Of a stretch of 64,000 bases of DNA, positions 22,846-36,220 are shown piece by piece. Made by a program: the position numbers and the translations under genes. The notes below the pieces were generated by a model. It had not been told where the DNA came from and did no database searches. It saw nothing but the letters and a program-made list of their open reading frames with translations. The DNA is from Ricordea florida (taxonomy: Eukaryota; Cnidaria; Anthozoa; Corallimorpharia; Ricordeidae), in contig OX453278.1 of assembly GCA_949710005.1 (NCBI GenBank), forward strand, positions 1,549,001 to 1,613,000, written 5' to 3'. Within the stretch, counting starts at the first letter, position 1. Every line of letters starts with the position of its first letter.

Positions 22846-23952
22846 TTAAACTGCTGCGGTTTCCAATAAAGGAGAGGGCACAAGCGTAGTTTCAGCCCCT
22901 GTACGATTTCTTCCTCCTTCTTGAGACCTAAAACTGGCGAGAAATGCATCCCGAAAGTCAGCACTCATGGCAAATAGAATAATCGGATTTATAACGTGTT
23001 TGCAGTAGTACAAAACCAGAAATACAAGATCCACGTAAGCGAACGACTTACTGAATAGAGTCTCGCGTGGCAAAAATTCCATGACCAACATCAAGACACC
23101 TCGAGGGACGTAACAAAGTTGAAACACAACCAAACTCGTTAAAAGCATTCGTATGAGCCGTCCTCGGCGCTTGTGCCGAACACTACGGCCGTCGCGGTTT
23201 CTGGTGAAAATGCGATTTGATCCCTTAAAACTGCTTTTCCTTTTTAAAGTGCGGATTATTTGAACGTAAAACGTAGTTTGGAATACTAACGGGACCAAGA
23301 TGAACACAACGACAAGATACAAAACATAGCAAAGACGAAAGACAGTCGACGGCCATTGGATAAAACAGTACTTCCAATCCTTCACTTGTACTATTTCTAA
23401 CAAGAAAGATTGAGGTAATCCACTTGTGATGTAGCATCCGAACCAAATGATGACGATTAAAATCTTGGTTTTATGTAGAGATATCTTGGGTCTAAAAGGT
23501 TTCACGATCGCACGGTATCTCTCGAGAGCAATGGTTGTGTGAGTGACGACCGATACACACACAAAAACATCTTGAATCGGCCACAAAAAATGGCACATGA
23601 AATCCCCAAACGGCCACGACAAATATACTTCAAGGATTCGAAGAGGAGCGGCGACAAGACCAACACCCAAATCGGCAAACGCGATGTTCATGATGAAAAA
23701 ATTACACGAGGAGCGCATGCTTCTTCGGCGAAGTACCGCGAAGAGAACGAAACCATTCCCAATGAAGCTCATCACAAGAATTGAACCAAACAAGACTGTG
23801 GTTATGTAGAAATATATGTTATGCAAAGCATGTCCAAATCCGCTGTTGATGAAGCCAGTTTCATTCGGAGTAGCACAGTAGCTTACGTTCAAAGTGCTAT
23901 TGATTGAGTGGCAACTTTGCGACATATTTCGTTCGATTATTGTTATATTCAT
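22846..23952 (-). CDS. rhodopsin-class G-protein-coupled receptor 3
   Basis: An intact single-exon receptor of 368 residues. The extracellular tail carries sequons at Asn2, Asn18, Asn22 and Asn30. Landmarks: TM1 Asn66 (IGNGFVLFAV); TM2 Asp94; Cys120 and Cys196 for the disulfide; ERY at 144-146; Trp170; Pro221 in TM5; a basic third loop (KRRGRLIRML); CYVP at 280-283; NPIIL at 322-326. As in the two other receptors, Tyr replaces or follows the expected toggle Trp of TM6, and the NPxxY Tyr is Leu. The tail ends in a Ser/Thr-containing, non-acidic segment (ETTLVPSPLLETAAV), unlike receptor 1. The start is the first Met, and no better internal start exists. It is the most distant member by position but shares WPFGD and IALER[YF]RAIVKP with receptor 2. 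Ligand unknown. Confidence 0.93.
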   Translation of the reverse strand: MNITIIERNMSQSCHSINSTLNVSYCATPNETGFINSGFGHALHNIYFYITTVLFGSILVMSFIGNGFVLFAVLRRRSMRSSCNFFIMNIAFADLGVGLVAAPLRILEVYLSWPFGDFMCHFLWPIQDVFVCVSVVTHTTIALERYRAIVKPFRPKISLHKTKILIVIIWFGCYITSGLPQSFLLEIVQVKDWKYCFIQWPSTVFRLCYVLYLVVVFILVPLVFQTTFYVQIIRTLKRKSSFKGSNRIFTRNRDGRSVRHKRRGRLIRMLLTSLVVFQLCYVPRGVLMLVMEFLPRETLFSKSFAYVDLVFLVLYYCKHVINPIILFAMSADFRDAFLASFRSQEGGRNRTGAETTLVPSPLLETAAV

Positions 23953-26021
23953 GTCTACAGGTTACAGTTTTTCCTTGCCAGATAACCTGTCTTTTTTTCC
24001 TGAGAGGTCCAGAAAGTTATCCGACGTAAAACACACCAACAAACCGGCGTAAACACCGTTTTAAACACGAAAGCTCTAGATAAGAACTCAAGCTTTGGGA
24101 AGCTCTATTTCGTTAAAATATAATGTAGAAACAAATAATCAAAAAGCAAGCCTTTGACACTTTCAAACACGCCTTAATTGTGATTATCGTTTGAACTCGG
24201 TGTGGCCAGCTGCCACAAAAAAATATATGGCCAACTGACTAATATTCAATTCATTCGATTCCCCTTTCATGTTCTTATAATTATAAAGCTTCACTGATTT
24301 AAATGATAACAAAACAGTACCCAAGAGATGTACAGAAAATCTTAATACAAAACACCAAGCACCGTGTGCGTGGAATCGGGCGTAATTAAAATCATCTCTA
24401 CAAGGGCTTTCTACTTACTGCCTGGTGTGTTAAAATCCGGTAGAAAAGGTGACAAAAGCATTCATAAAAATTGTCAAAACTGCGGACAGCTTAAAGAGAT
24501 ATAAATAAAAACCAGAAATGCTGTTCATTAAAACTGGCAAATTTAAAACATGGATTTCAAATGTCAATATGAAGAATCTTTTTACTTTTTAGCGTTTGTA
24601 TACTTTCGTCCATTGTTCTATGCGCCGCTAGCCGCTGAAACAAATTTGATTGTTGGTTGTGAATCAGTTATTGCTAACGATCGGAAGTAAGGCATTGTCA
24701 CAAAGCAAACAAAACCTTTTCCATCTGAAGAATGCTGGAAATATTCGAGAGAATGCAACAGAAGTACGATGCATTATTCCGTGAAGTCCGATTTTAATTT
24801 GTAAACAAACATCAAAGGCTTAGTTGATGTAAACTAAAACAATTGTGTAGCGGCCTTAACCTCTGCGGGACATCCGACTACCGCAATGAATTCAGCACAC
24901 AGCGGCGAGCGATTTAGTTTCAAATTAAATTAATTTCAAGGAAAACCAAAAGGCCTAGAATAGGTTTACTGCCGCGTGAAATATAACTGACCTCTTGTTT
25001 AATACCTGTCTAGGTAAAAATCGATCCTAGAAGGGCAAGAAGGAAAAGACCCTGCCTCAAAGCCCGCAGCGTACAAAGTAAAGTTCAAAGCACCTGCGTA
25101 AAGCTAGTCCTCATGCCGCAGGTGACCACCTGGCATTTTAAGCGGGCATATTTACAGAAGGAGCTAGAGCGCGCCCTTTCAGAGGGAAGACTTATCCAAC
25201 ACTGGCACACCACACACTCTCACCGGCACGCGTTACATTCGGGATTGTTCGCGACTTTAATCAACAGTTTCATCAACTCCAAGGTATTCAGGATTATCGA
25301 AGGAAAATATATCACCGAGTACACTTCAAGAATTAAAAAAAAAAGAAACGATTTCAATGAGGATGACTAATCGTAGGAAAAGAAAGTATTGCCTGGGGAA
25401 ACAATCAGTGCTCACAATTATTGCGATTATTCAAAATATGAGTTTCAACCCTTTGAGTGGAGCGCTTTTAGGAAAAACACTAAAAAGGTAAAGTGAATTA
25501 AGACCACGGAAAATTTTTCCTCCAGATTTAGGAAAATATAGCAATTCAGAATGTCTGAACGAAGATACGTAACGCTTTGAACCACTCACGTTTAGCCGAA
25601 AAATAGAACGAACAGAACAGGAGTTGTTGTTATCTATGGATAAACTGGGAGCATATGATGCGATTTGCATTGCGGGCCCAATTGAGTACACTCACTCACA
25701 CAGCGCATTTCAAACACCCTGCAAACTTGTCTGTAATCTGATATTATCCGCTGCTGGTACCCGTAAACCCTCGGAACTTTCCTGGAAAATCACCATATAT
25801 GTCAATCAAGACATTTACATGAATCAATGAATTTGTCAAACCAAACGTAGTTCATCGCAAATCTATTCAGTTACCAACGAAAGTTTTACCGAAGTTGACC
25901 TGTGGTTCAAACCTCATGCAGTTTTCTGAACTTTTAACTATTTATAATATAACGCAACACAATTAACGAAACGAGTCACATCCATTTACACCCTGGCGAC
26001 GCCAAGTCGGGGCTGGAATCT
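23953..26021. other. intergenic, mostly unexplained
   Basis: Contains LINE leader copy B (24270-24402). An 85-codon stretch at 25113-25370 and one at 25624-25830 have no recognised motif. The missing last exon of the mannosidase gene could lie here or just above, but I could not find it. Confidence 0.35.
24270..24402 (-). repeat. LINE 5' leader segment, copy B
   Basis: Matches 20084-20204 closely, in the same orientation, with two small insertions near its left end. No ORF1 is attached, so it is a solitary fragment. Confidence 0.75.
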
Positions 26022-26264
26022 CACGGGTGGCGAATGGTCCTTCAAAAACTCTGGGTCTCGCAAAATTTTAGTCGAATTTCACGGGTCTCGTAGTCTCGTA
26101 TTTTAGCGGTTATGTGCGTCTCGCAGTCTCGATTTTTATACGAAAGAGTCTCGCACTCATAACACTTAAAGTTTCGGTCTCGCAATCTAAAAAGTCAAAA
26201 TGTCTCGGGCTCGCAAAGAAAAACGCTAGTCTCGCCGTCTCGCATTTACCATTCGCCACCCCTG
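26022..26264. mobile_element. hAT-style MITE rich in TCTCG
   Basis: Terminal inverted repeats CACGGGTGGCGAATGGT (left) and CAGGGGTGGCGAATGGT (right end, other strand) bound 243 bp. The CAGGGGTGGC start is typical of hAT ends. The interior repeats TCTCG or CTCGC more than ten times at irregular spacing on one strand. I could not confirm an 8-bp target duplication. Confidence 0.6.
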
Positions 26265-26446
26265 ATCTCCATGTTTCAAACCGAAAATTATGCCGCGAAC
26301 ACGTTTTGGCTCATTGGAGGTCGCATTTTATAAAAACAAGGGAAGTGTTTAACAGCGGCGCCAAACCCACAGACTGTTCCGTTTTACTTAGCGTGGCCAT
26401 TTGTTTAAGGAAAGAAAATTTCTTTAGAAATGTAATGATGTAGTAT

Positions 26447-26476
26447 AGTTATAGGAGTGTTGAATAAGCCCTGAAT
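26447..26476 (-). repeat. 30-bp copy of a mannosidase exon
   Basis: Exactly repeats 28683-28712, which is coding sequence of exon 31 of the mannosidase gene, in the same orientation. On the - strand it is preceded by CACTTTACAG, an acceptor-like site, but the first 12 coding bases of the true exon are absent and no donor follows. I take it as a templated insertion and not a real exon. Confidence 0.8.
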
Positions 26477-26556
26477 CTGTAAAGTGTGTACGAAGAAATC
26501 TGAAACGCTCGTAAATTGTCATGGAGATGGTTGTACGTTGTACTACAATCCCTGTA

Positions 26557-26560
<4 letters not shown>

Positions 26561-26602
<42 letters not shown>
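26561..26602. repeat. (GT)n microsatellite
   Basis: About 21 uninterrupted TG dinucleotides. Confidence 0.97.
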
Positions 26603-26606
<4 letters not shown>

Positions 26607-27279
26607 AAATAAAACAAAGCGATTCCTGCACGCAAATCACTGCCTTGCAAAAACGTTTTGCCAGCATTTTCTCGAGGTTCCTCAAGTCAATTTGAGGAAT
26701 AAAATGTTCCACGGTAAATTTCTGTTACCTTTTCAAACAAGTTTCAAACTGGTTTCGACCTCAAAGTTTAAATTGTAACAAAGCAGCTGCGCTCTTACAG
26801 CGCTATGACAGTTAAGAAATGGTCAACTGACAAAACAATTTTGTTTTGCCGTCTGCTTTTAGGAAAACAAAACATCTACTCCCCTCCACTACCGAAAAAT
26901 CCCTTCTTTCAGAGGGAAATCAAAGGATTAGTTGCAACTGCGCAATTCGGTGTAAGAAAGAAAACTATAAAGTATTTTCCAGGAGTCGGTTACCTCGAAG
27001 AAACCACATAAACGTGGAACGAACATTTGCAATGCCCGCAGACGTGCACGCCGTTTTTTGCAGCCCCGGAAAACGAAACGAATCGGAAACGAATCGGTGC
27101 CACTTTTTTCCTCACTTGCAGCTAGTAGCTGAATTGCGGAGGAACCAGAGGGTGAGATCGGACATCAGCATCTAAAAGTCATCTCTGGCAGCCGCCTTAG
27201 TCTATAGATGATCTTACCCCACCCGCCCAGACCAATGACGGCACAGGTCAGCTAGACCATGACACCGGGAACACGCCCT

Positions 27280-27541
27280 ACTCTTTTCGAACAGTGCCAT
27301 GGGTTCTTTTACGTCCCACATTTACGCATCAATTATAAAGAGTTGTGAGACGGGTCCTACGGTCTATCGTCCTTATCTGAGAAGACTAGAAAGTCTAACC
27401 ATTTGCAGATGTCATTACAAAGGCAGCACTTTCTACTCAATTATTTTTAAGACCCTGCGTGTTGGTCCGACCGGGGTTTGAGCCCGCGACCTCCCGCACG
27501 CTAGTCCGGTGCTCTACCAACTCAGCTAACCGGTCGGCTGT
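27280..27541 (-). mobile_element. tRNA-derived SINE
   Basis: On the - strand the element starts at 27541 with a tRNA-like head: box A TTAGCTGAGTTGG, then box B-like GGTCGCGGGCTCAAACC. The head still pairs 6 of 7 bases in its acceptor stem (GCCGACC with GGTCGGA), but the anticodon arm is degenerate. The body runs on through CATTTGCAAATG-like and CTTCTCAGATAAGGACGATA segments toward about 27280, and related sequence may extend to 27180 and to 27690. It would be transcribed by RNA polymerase III and copied by a LINE. Confidence 0.65.
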
Positions 27542-27914
27542 CAAAATCTATCGGACCGGAAAGTCAATCGAGAGGCGCTCATTCTAGAAAATTGCTCCCT
27601 ACCTCGTGCATGATAGTGCCCGAGATTGGCCCTCCCTGGGAAAGTGCCAGGTGTTCGAACAATGTACCTCAAAGATAACGCGCAGAGAGCAACTGAAGCC
27701 ACTTTTGCGTAACATGGCAGTTAATAATTAAGACTTTGCACAGAGAATAGTTCAACTGAGTAGATGCGCCTGGTGCGAGGAATTCTTGCACTATAATGTG
27801 TTCCCATTTATGCCTACTAGTACAAGAAATACTCGTATTTCAGTATTTTTCCATCTGCATCTATCTTTCTATCATATGTCTGCGGCTGTCTGGCCGCCTC
27901 TCCGTTCCACTCAC

Positions 27915-30900
27915 CTCTGAACTTTTTTAATCGGGAGATTCGATGACAACCTGATACGCGCATGACTCCCGTATGCTTCGTACAATCGGACAACAGCAGC
28001 AGATCGATAACACTCCGCCTATAAATATGGACAATTCTGTTACAATGAGAAGCACTGCGTTTTTCTCTAAGAGCTTCCTAGTGTGCATGGAAGTAAATTA
28101 AGTGAGTAAAGAAACCCCACATCGGCGAGGTAACCCACAAGTACGTCGTAATCGCAGCATTCAGTGTTGCAGCGTTTCAGAGGTTAACTATAAGATAATA
28201 ATCTGTGTGGGGTCGATGCAGGTAAAGAAAATCCCAGTAAACTCAAGCCACGTTAATAGTTTTTCTCACCTTTTTAACAGTCTCTAGTATTACTGCAGGA
28301 TTATCAACATTAAAGAAGGATCTTTCTGTAAAATCTGCAAACGAGGACAATATGAAACACCAAATCAGAAGACGTACATGTAGCACAAGAATAGTCTTCA
28401 TAGTGAATCTTTGCGCGCATCAAAGAAAGGGATTGTATCAAAATACACACACTTAATGGTCAGTTATCCATAGGAAGGCAGACATAAAATGTTCCCAAAC
28501 GTTTCTCAAAGGGAACAGCCTACTTTCGATTTACTTTGTAAAACTAAGACCGCTTCACTTTTTGGGAGAACAGAGAATGGCGGTTACTGGGCAAGCATTT
28601 TGTTCAAAGGGTGTAAGAAAGCTAAACGCATCTAACCTACCTTCACTAACACAAGCAGGAACAACGAAGATACTATTGTTGAAGTTATAGGAGTGTTGAA
28701 TAAGCCCTGAATGTTGGAAAGTACCTGTAAAACAAATATCAAAATAGATCAATGTGACTGATACGAACGCCCTATTTTAATGTCTTGTAACAATAAGAGG
28801 GTGCTTTCTAGCGACAAGAGTTCACCTTCAAGGAGGATTGGCCTTTACCACTGATACGGCAACACTCGATTTATATATGTTTTATCCCCCGTCATGTTTC
28901 AATGTCGTCGAAATTACGCGCCGTATCTTCAGCGATACGTGTCAATATGTGACAGAATTAGAAATTAGAAATTTGAAATATTGTATCTTGGGCCCATTTG
29001 TTATACGTAGGTTAAGATACTATCGGTTATGTACTCGGCAGAGCAACCGACGATCTAAAGGTCATTCAAGCTTATCTTTGAATATTGGTTGTAGGATTTC
29101 TTGATACCCATACCAGAATGAGGAAACACGGCATAAGAAAATTCATGTCTTCCCATGTCGGCCTGGTCATCTGGAGCTTTGGGAGAACGTAGTCTGCGGA
29201 TAAAAGAAAAGCGTCTGCAAATGGACAAAAATCAGCACGCCATGGGTGCCATCACTAAAGAAAATTACACAAAGTTCTACCCGGGGCCTCTTTTTAAGTC
29301 ATAGATAGAACCCAGAAGACACTAAGAGGGTGAAATGCTCTCTCCCTCCCTCCCTACCCCGTCCTGACACCCTTTCCCCCCTGGAGTGGAGTTGGGAAAT
29401 TGTTCATCCCGCCTTTTCCGTCTCTAACCCCTTCCAACAAGCAGATCCCCCCGTCCTCATTCTAGTCCACTGCCGGCACATGCGATTTAGCGCATAACTC
29501 CATCGCAATGTGAGACAGGAGAAGCGTTTGTTAACTCACAGTGAAATGTACATGACATTGGTATGCGTGGAGTAGCCATATTTGGAATCAGTCATCAAGG
29601 CCACGCCCCAGTCATACTCCGAGAGGTCCACCCATTTGTGGCCACAAACCTAAAACCACAAAAATGGAAGCACGAATTACTGCGAGACAAATCCCTGGGA
29701 TGAAACCGTAAACTCAAGGATATAACCCAGCGGTGAATTGTTGTTTGTTCACAACTATGCAAACCTACAGAGACCACACGAAACTGGACGTCTGGTAAGG
29801 AGACGTCCTTAGAGCGTAAACTTTGTTGTGTCTTACATGAAATACTGCCCACATGTTACGAGGGTAATTTACAAGTGTTGTTGTTGTTTTAGAGTTTGAA
29901 AACGATAGCTACACTTGTAAACTACACGTGCAAAAGTTTTAATGAATTGACTGGTCACAAGAAATTTGTCAGTCTATTAAATTTGAATTGGACAAGGCAG
30001 ATTCTGAATCTGCATGTGTCCAATGAGAATTCTGACGCACATATGAAAACGCACGAACGGTTGCACCAACAAGCACAGCATACCTCATATTTAGCCCAGT
30101 CCCAGCTCGTGTTGCAATGTGTAGGTCTTTGTAGATGACCAAACTGAATTTCGTACGTTGCGTTCATCGAACGAACATCAACTGGAAACTCGACCTTCAG
30201 GAACTTCCGGTTCTCGCGCCAGTTCACCTATTGACCAAACAATCAAACGCTGGCGTTTAAACTAGCACAGCCGCATTCATGAACCTGTCGTTCTCCCAAG
30301 AACAAAGCAGAAGTCGTATAGCAATGAGTGACCTGAGTTAATAACCTCTTAAGGGAATTTCAAGCACAAAAAATCATACCGAATTGCAAAGAGTAACTAA
30401 GTTGACAGCTCCGCTCAGGTATTTCAAGAAGATAGACATGAATCATGCAGCTAAGAGTAACTGCATGAATAAAATACAACTCGCGGTATTTATTTCCGAC
30501 AATCCGGGTTCTACAGAACATTGCATTATCTAGCAGGGGCCTTAAACGCCATTTATTTCAGTTGCTCAATGATTTGGATTTCACTCAACGTGACTCAGTT
30601 GTGGCGTTTAATTCACTGAGGAACAAATCACAACTTACCTCTGTTTGGAACTTAACATACGGAGCACCTGCATCCAAAGACACGACTTGGCGAAGAGAAC
30701 TTTTATCGCTGATCCTCAATGAAAACTGAAATCAAGAGCGATTGCACATCACGAAAGACGAAAAGTAAAGAAGTTCTTTAGAAATTTACAGAGTGCTCGA
30801 AGGTCAATTCCTCTGCAATTGCGATGTGTACCTCGACAGTAACTCTCAGCGGGCCGGTTTCCAACACTGTCATGTGGTCACATAATTCAGGTGGCAGCGG

Positions 30901-33900
30901 TTTTCTGTGAAAATCAAAACAACAATAAAAAAGCAATACAAAACATCAAGGTAACGACTAAACAATATCATCACCACCATCAACAACAACAACAACAACA
31001 TAACTATAATAGTAACAATAATATTATTTTTTTATTACCGGGGCCCAGCCGAAGGCTGGCACCGGTTATAAAATGCACACGGTTTCTGTCGTTTTTTCAA
31101 CGTTACATTGTTAGGGATATATCGCTGACTGAGATATATCGCTGGCTCGTTACTTTTGCTCGCTGGCTCATTGAAACGCACGAGGCATGGAGGACAGTCA
31201 AGAGAAACAACCTTTACGATGCACTAGTTTATGAGCGAAAATTTAAGAGTGAATATTTGGAGAGACAAATTTACGAGCGGTCACTTAAGAGTGAACCTTC
31301 CATCGTGAGAGGTGCGAGAGGTTAACTATATCTATGCAATCCCGTGTCCCACTGGGCCCCGGTAAGTTCCACGTAGTGGTTCTCGTTTATTTATATGTTA
31401 GTCACTCACAAACCAAATACATCAGAACAAAAGTTGCTAATTATGTAATACGATAATGTAACAAGGAAGCCTAACAAAGCTGCGAGCTTATAGGTTTCCT
31501 TCAGTTCATGATAAGTACTGAGTGAGCATAATCAGAGAGAATTAAGCGACAGATCGGCGATCAATGAAATAATCTTTCAATTTTTTAAAAACACTACAGA
31601 GGCAGAAGATTATGGTGGTATGAATACACAAAAGTAGCGACAGAAAGGAATTAATACTATTTATTATATAGACACGAGTGTTTTACTGGAAAATATACCA
31701 CTCGTAAAATTCATAAAAACTACATCCGGGACCCGAGTGGTTTATTTTCCATAATCTCACACGTGAGTTTATCGATGACATAATTTGTTAATAATTTCTT
31801 TTTGTCTGTATAATAAAAAGAACATTACACGGCGGCTTGAAGATATGAATTTTATTTTCCCGTGGCAAAAACAATATTTTACTCACTCGCTGCGCTCGTT
31901 CGTAAAATATTGTTTTGCCACTCGAAAATAAAATACATATCTTCGCGCCACCGTGTAATATCCTCTATATAAGTCAAGGACTTTTGATTGGCTAAAAAGA
32001 AGGGGAGTATTTGCCAGATAATGGGCTTTTGTTATAAGCCGCACTATGCGCTTTTGCAAAACATAAATATAATTTAGGATGGAATAGAAGTTGGATGAAG
32101 ACCAAGCGACATTACAATAGGGATATATTAGGGAATAATATAAGGTCAGCAACGTTTGGGATGATAGGTACAAGAAACTAATATGTGGTTTCCAATAAAG
32201 GGGCTGATCAATAACAACACTTAGAATTTAGTTTCCGCGACTTGCTTAATCACAATGTTTTCCAGGAGAAGACGAACATCAACATTAACTTTCTTTTGTC
32301 TGGGATGAAAAATCATAAAATTCGTTTTAGTCAAATTTAAAGATAGTTTATTCGCTTTAAGCCAAATAACTCAGTATTTTCGCAAGTTCAACGTTAACAG
32401 AAGAAACAAGGTGATTGGCATCTCTGTGGGAACAAATAAACTTGTATCATCGGCAAACATAAATAATCACCAAACAGTAGCACACAGTAATAATGAAAGA
32501 AACAAATATAACAATAATAATGAAAGAAACAAACCTGGTCTCCAAGTAATATGGCATTACATCCCAGGCATCCCAAAACAGAGGAATGTCGTCAAACAGG
32601 ATGAACTGGTTACCGTTACATCCGGGACTGATTGCCTCTCTGTTGACAAAACACAAAATACATACCATATTCCACTGTACTGTGGGGATAGGTTCTAAAG
32701 AAACTGGTGCAGCGTCGGTGGGAAATTGAAACTCAAGAAACTGGATAAATCAAACGAGTTGATTAAGTAAGTTATACCACCGTACGGTAAAAGTTTTACG
32801 GTGGTATAACTTACTTAATCAACTCGTTTGATTTATCCAGTTTCTCATATTCCACTGTACCCTATCTTTGCAAATCTGCTGGCTTACCGAGGGTTGCTGT
32901 TCTATTGCTTCATCTTTTTTTGGCTGCGATTGTCGGAATTACTATTGTTAGTTCCTAATGGCAACAAATGCGAATTTCACTTATATTCTGTATAATTCAT
33001 ACCTGCCACTGGCTTTGTGTACGAGACTTCTCACAAGTCCTCCTCTGTCTAGCGTTACACGAACCCAGGCATTCTCCATCTCTACAGATCCGTTTACCTG
33101 GATTAGAGGATTTATAAAGTATCTTTACGTTGCCACAGAGAGTAAGTTTTTCATAACTGAGGTATGAATTTTTACCTGGTTTTCCGTCACCGAAACAGGA
33201 ATAAATTTGTTCTGTGATACAACAAAACGGCTGAAACTCGAACCAGGAACTGTAACAAGAACTATAGAAAGACAAGAAGAAACAAAAAGATAATTCAAAC
33301 AACAGTGCAGGGCAAATGCAAAATTTGATTCTCTGGGTAACCCGTCTAATGCATAATACAAAAGTATAGAAAGAAATCATTGCCGGCTTCGAAGTGTATA
33401 AGCTTTCCAAGACGTGCAGGCGCGGATCTAGAATAAATTTCAATGAATCGAAGTACAGTACGACCTATACAAGAACATTATCCGGTTTATTTCCTTTTGA
33501 AGTGTGATACATTTACATTATTGAAAATGCAAGAAAAATTTTTCTAGCGACGCATCATGAAATTTTGCACCTCATTATTCTGTTTTCCTCTGCTACACAT
33601 GTTCATGTATTGACAAAAACTTTGTCCTAATCGGATAAGAGAAAGACAAACTGGTTTTTAAATGAAACTCCTACAATTATCCTTCAATTTAAATGATGTA
33701 GATCGGCTTCGCTATCTTCACTCCTTTATCTCCAGCCCACACTATTATTTTCACTTAGATTTATTTTTGGTGTTGGGGTATTCTTCTTCGTGACAATAAC
33801 TTTGCTATTGAAATGTCAATTCAAACAGCACATGGCCTACAGCTGAAACACAGTATTGTTCCACGATTCTTACCGAGATGTTTTCCTTGCTTCGTGATTT

Positions 33901-36069
33901 GCTTGTTCATTGGACACTTTTCTTTCTCTGACAGCTGTACCCACAGTTCATCAGGAATGGCAACAACTTCGCTTCGAGACCAACTCAGCGTGTTTACAAC
34001 AACAGGTTTGATGGACTTGTTTTTCTCGTCATGGGAAAGCTGCATCATTGAAACACATTCTTATTTACTATAAGTTTCATCCCTCAAAACATGTCAACAA
34101 TTCCGTACAAAATTCATCTTCACCATTAGCTACAACTGCAGCTTTCCTACACTATTTTTCACGATTTTTTTCCATTTATATAAGTAATCTCAATTTTTTT
34201 CTGGAATTAGCCATAACCTTCACAGAGCAGAGGTTAGGTACTGTGTATACTTTTAGTTTTTCTTGAAATACCTGTTAAATGCAAACGGAGATGAACTGCC
34301 GTGCGTTTGCTCAGTTAACTCTTAAATTCCCAGCAGTGACCAGCATCCAATTTCTCATTACAATATTCAATGTTCATCAACCATTCATGTTATGAGAATA
34401 ACGAAAATGATCACCAAAAAAGAGTTGTATTGATATTTAAACAAATTCTACTCACTAGTACCATAACAAATATACGGCACCAGTTCGGAGAAAATGAATA
34501 TTGATATTGGGGCTTAAAGGGTTAAAGATCAAAAACAGGTCAAAATTTGGTAAAAGATCAGTGGCACACGAGCCGCACTTTTTGTCTTCAGAACATTTTG
34601 ACATGATAAGCGATCTAAGACTGAAAAGACAGCTGTCAAAGAAAATACATTTAAGGGACCGTTCATTTTTTTAAGAGGGAGGGGGGGGCTGGTGTGATTC
34701 TAGAGAAACCATTTTAAAAAGCAGCGATTTCATTGATGGGCTCCTGTTAAAACATTATTCCATTTCAAAGTATTGCGAGAATATTTCAGGGGACCCCCTC
34801 TGTTCCCTATTTTTTTGGGGGATGACCCCCCTCGAAATCCGTTTTTCGCATGCCCCCCCCCCCAAAAAAAAAATCCCACCAGTTCCCCCCTCTTCCTTGT
34901 GAGAAATGAACGGTCCCTAACTACCAGAATCGTCTTAAAAGCCACGTCTTCTCACCTGTTTGATCACCCTGCAACAAGCCTCGTCAAATAACTTTTTGGT
35001 ACTCTTGACGACTTCTGTAAATCAGAAACCAAAAAAAGGAATCCAAATTCATGCTCTTGCACTCTAGCAAACTAAACGGCTGAGTGCTTTTAGCACTGTA
35101 AACAAATAGAGGATCTTGCACGGTGGCGAAAAGATATGAATTTTATGTTCGAGTGGCAAGAACAATATCTCGCGAGTTAGCGCAGCGAACGAGTTACATA
35201 CTACTATTCTTGCCACGAGAAAAAATTCATATCTTCGAGCTAACGTGTAATTTTATTCTTCTTTAGGAATTCCGTTGACCATCTCTTTTGGCAATAAATG
35301 TGAATATATATATATATATATAAAAAGAAAATTCGGGTCTTATCTCTGCAAGGTGACCAATCAAAATTTACCTTTGTAGCTCTCGAGGGCATCATCGACG
35401 GCCTGCGAAAAGAAAAGAAAGATTAAGTCTATTGAAACAAGCGAAACTTAAAAACTGCATCATGGCGCAAGTACATAACCATTTCACTTTAGAAACATTA
35501 ATTATTTGTATACTGATAACATGTTAATTCTTCGTAGACAAAGCTGTAATTTATTATACGAAAAAAGATACGGCAAATAGGATCAAGATCAGTTATCATA
35601 CCTCCTTGATGCAACTTCCAGGTAAAATATCATGAAACTGGTTCAACAACACAAGTTTCCAGATCCGAAGAAACTCGTCGGAAGGATAGCATTCTAGACG
35701 AAAAGGAGATCAGTTGGGCGGTATTTACATGTTTTTCAACAGTTTTGTCAAGTAGCGGACATATTTCTGAAAGCACCTGACGTGACAGTTTTTGATGCCG
35801 CAAGGCGCCTGACGGCCGCCGAATATTGGTCTCAAAGTACCGGACATGGAAAAGGAAACGACCGGCCTCCGGCCTCAAACAAAAACCCTGTAAATGAAAT
35901 ATTACAAGGTAACTTGAGGTACTTGCGTTAATTCGTGCAACTTTTTCACTTATCATAAATAAAGTAACAGTTCATTGCTAGATAGATAGATAGATAGGCA
36001 GACAGACAGACAGACAGATAGATAGATAGATAGACGGACGGACGGACCGACCGACCGACCGACCGACAG

Positions 36070-36104
<35 letters not shown>

Positions 36105-36154
36105 CGGACGGACGGACGGACGGACGGACGGACGAACGGACGGACGGACCGACC

Positions 36155-36220
<66 letters not shown>

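Noticed and set aside
27468-27541. Functional tRNA gene on the - strand
   Set aside because: Degenerate anticodon arm, and the sequence continues into a SINE body.
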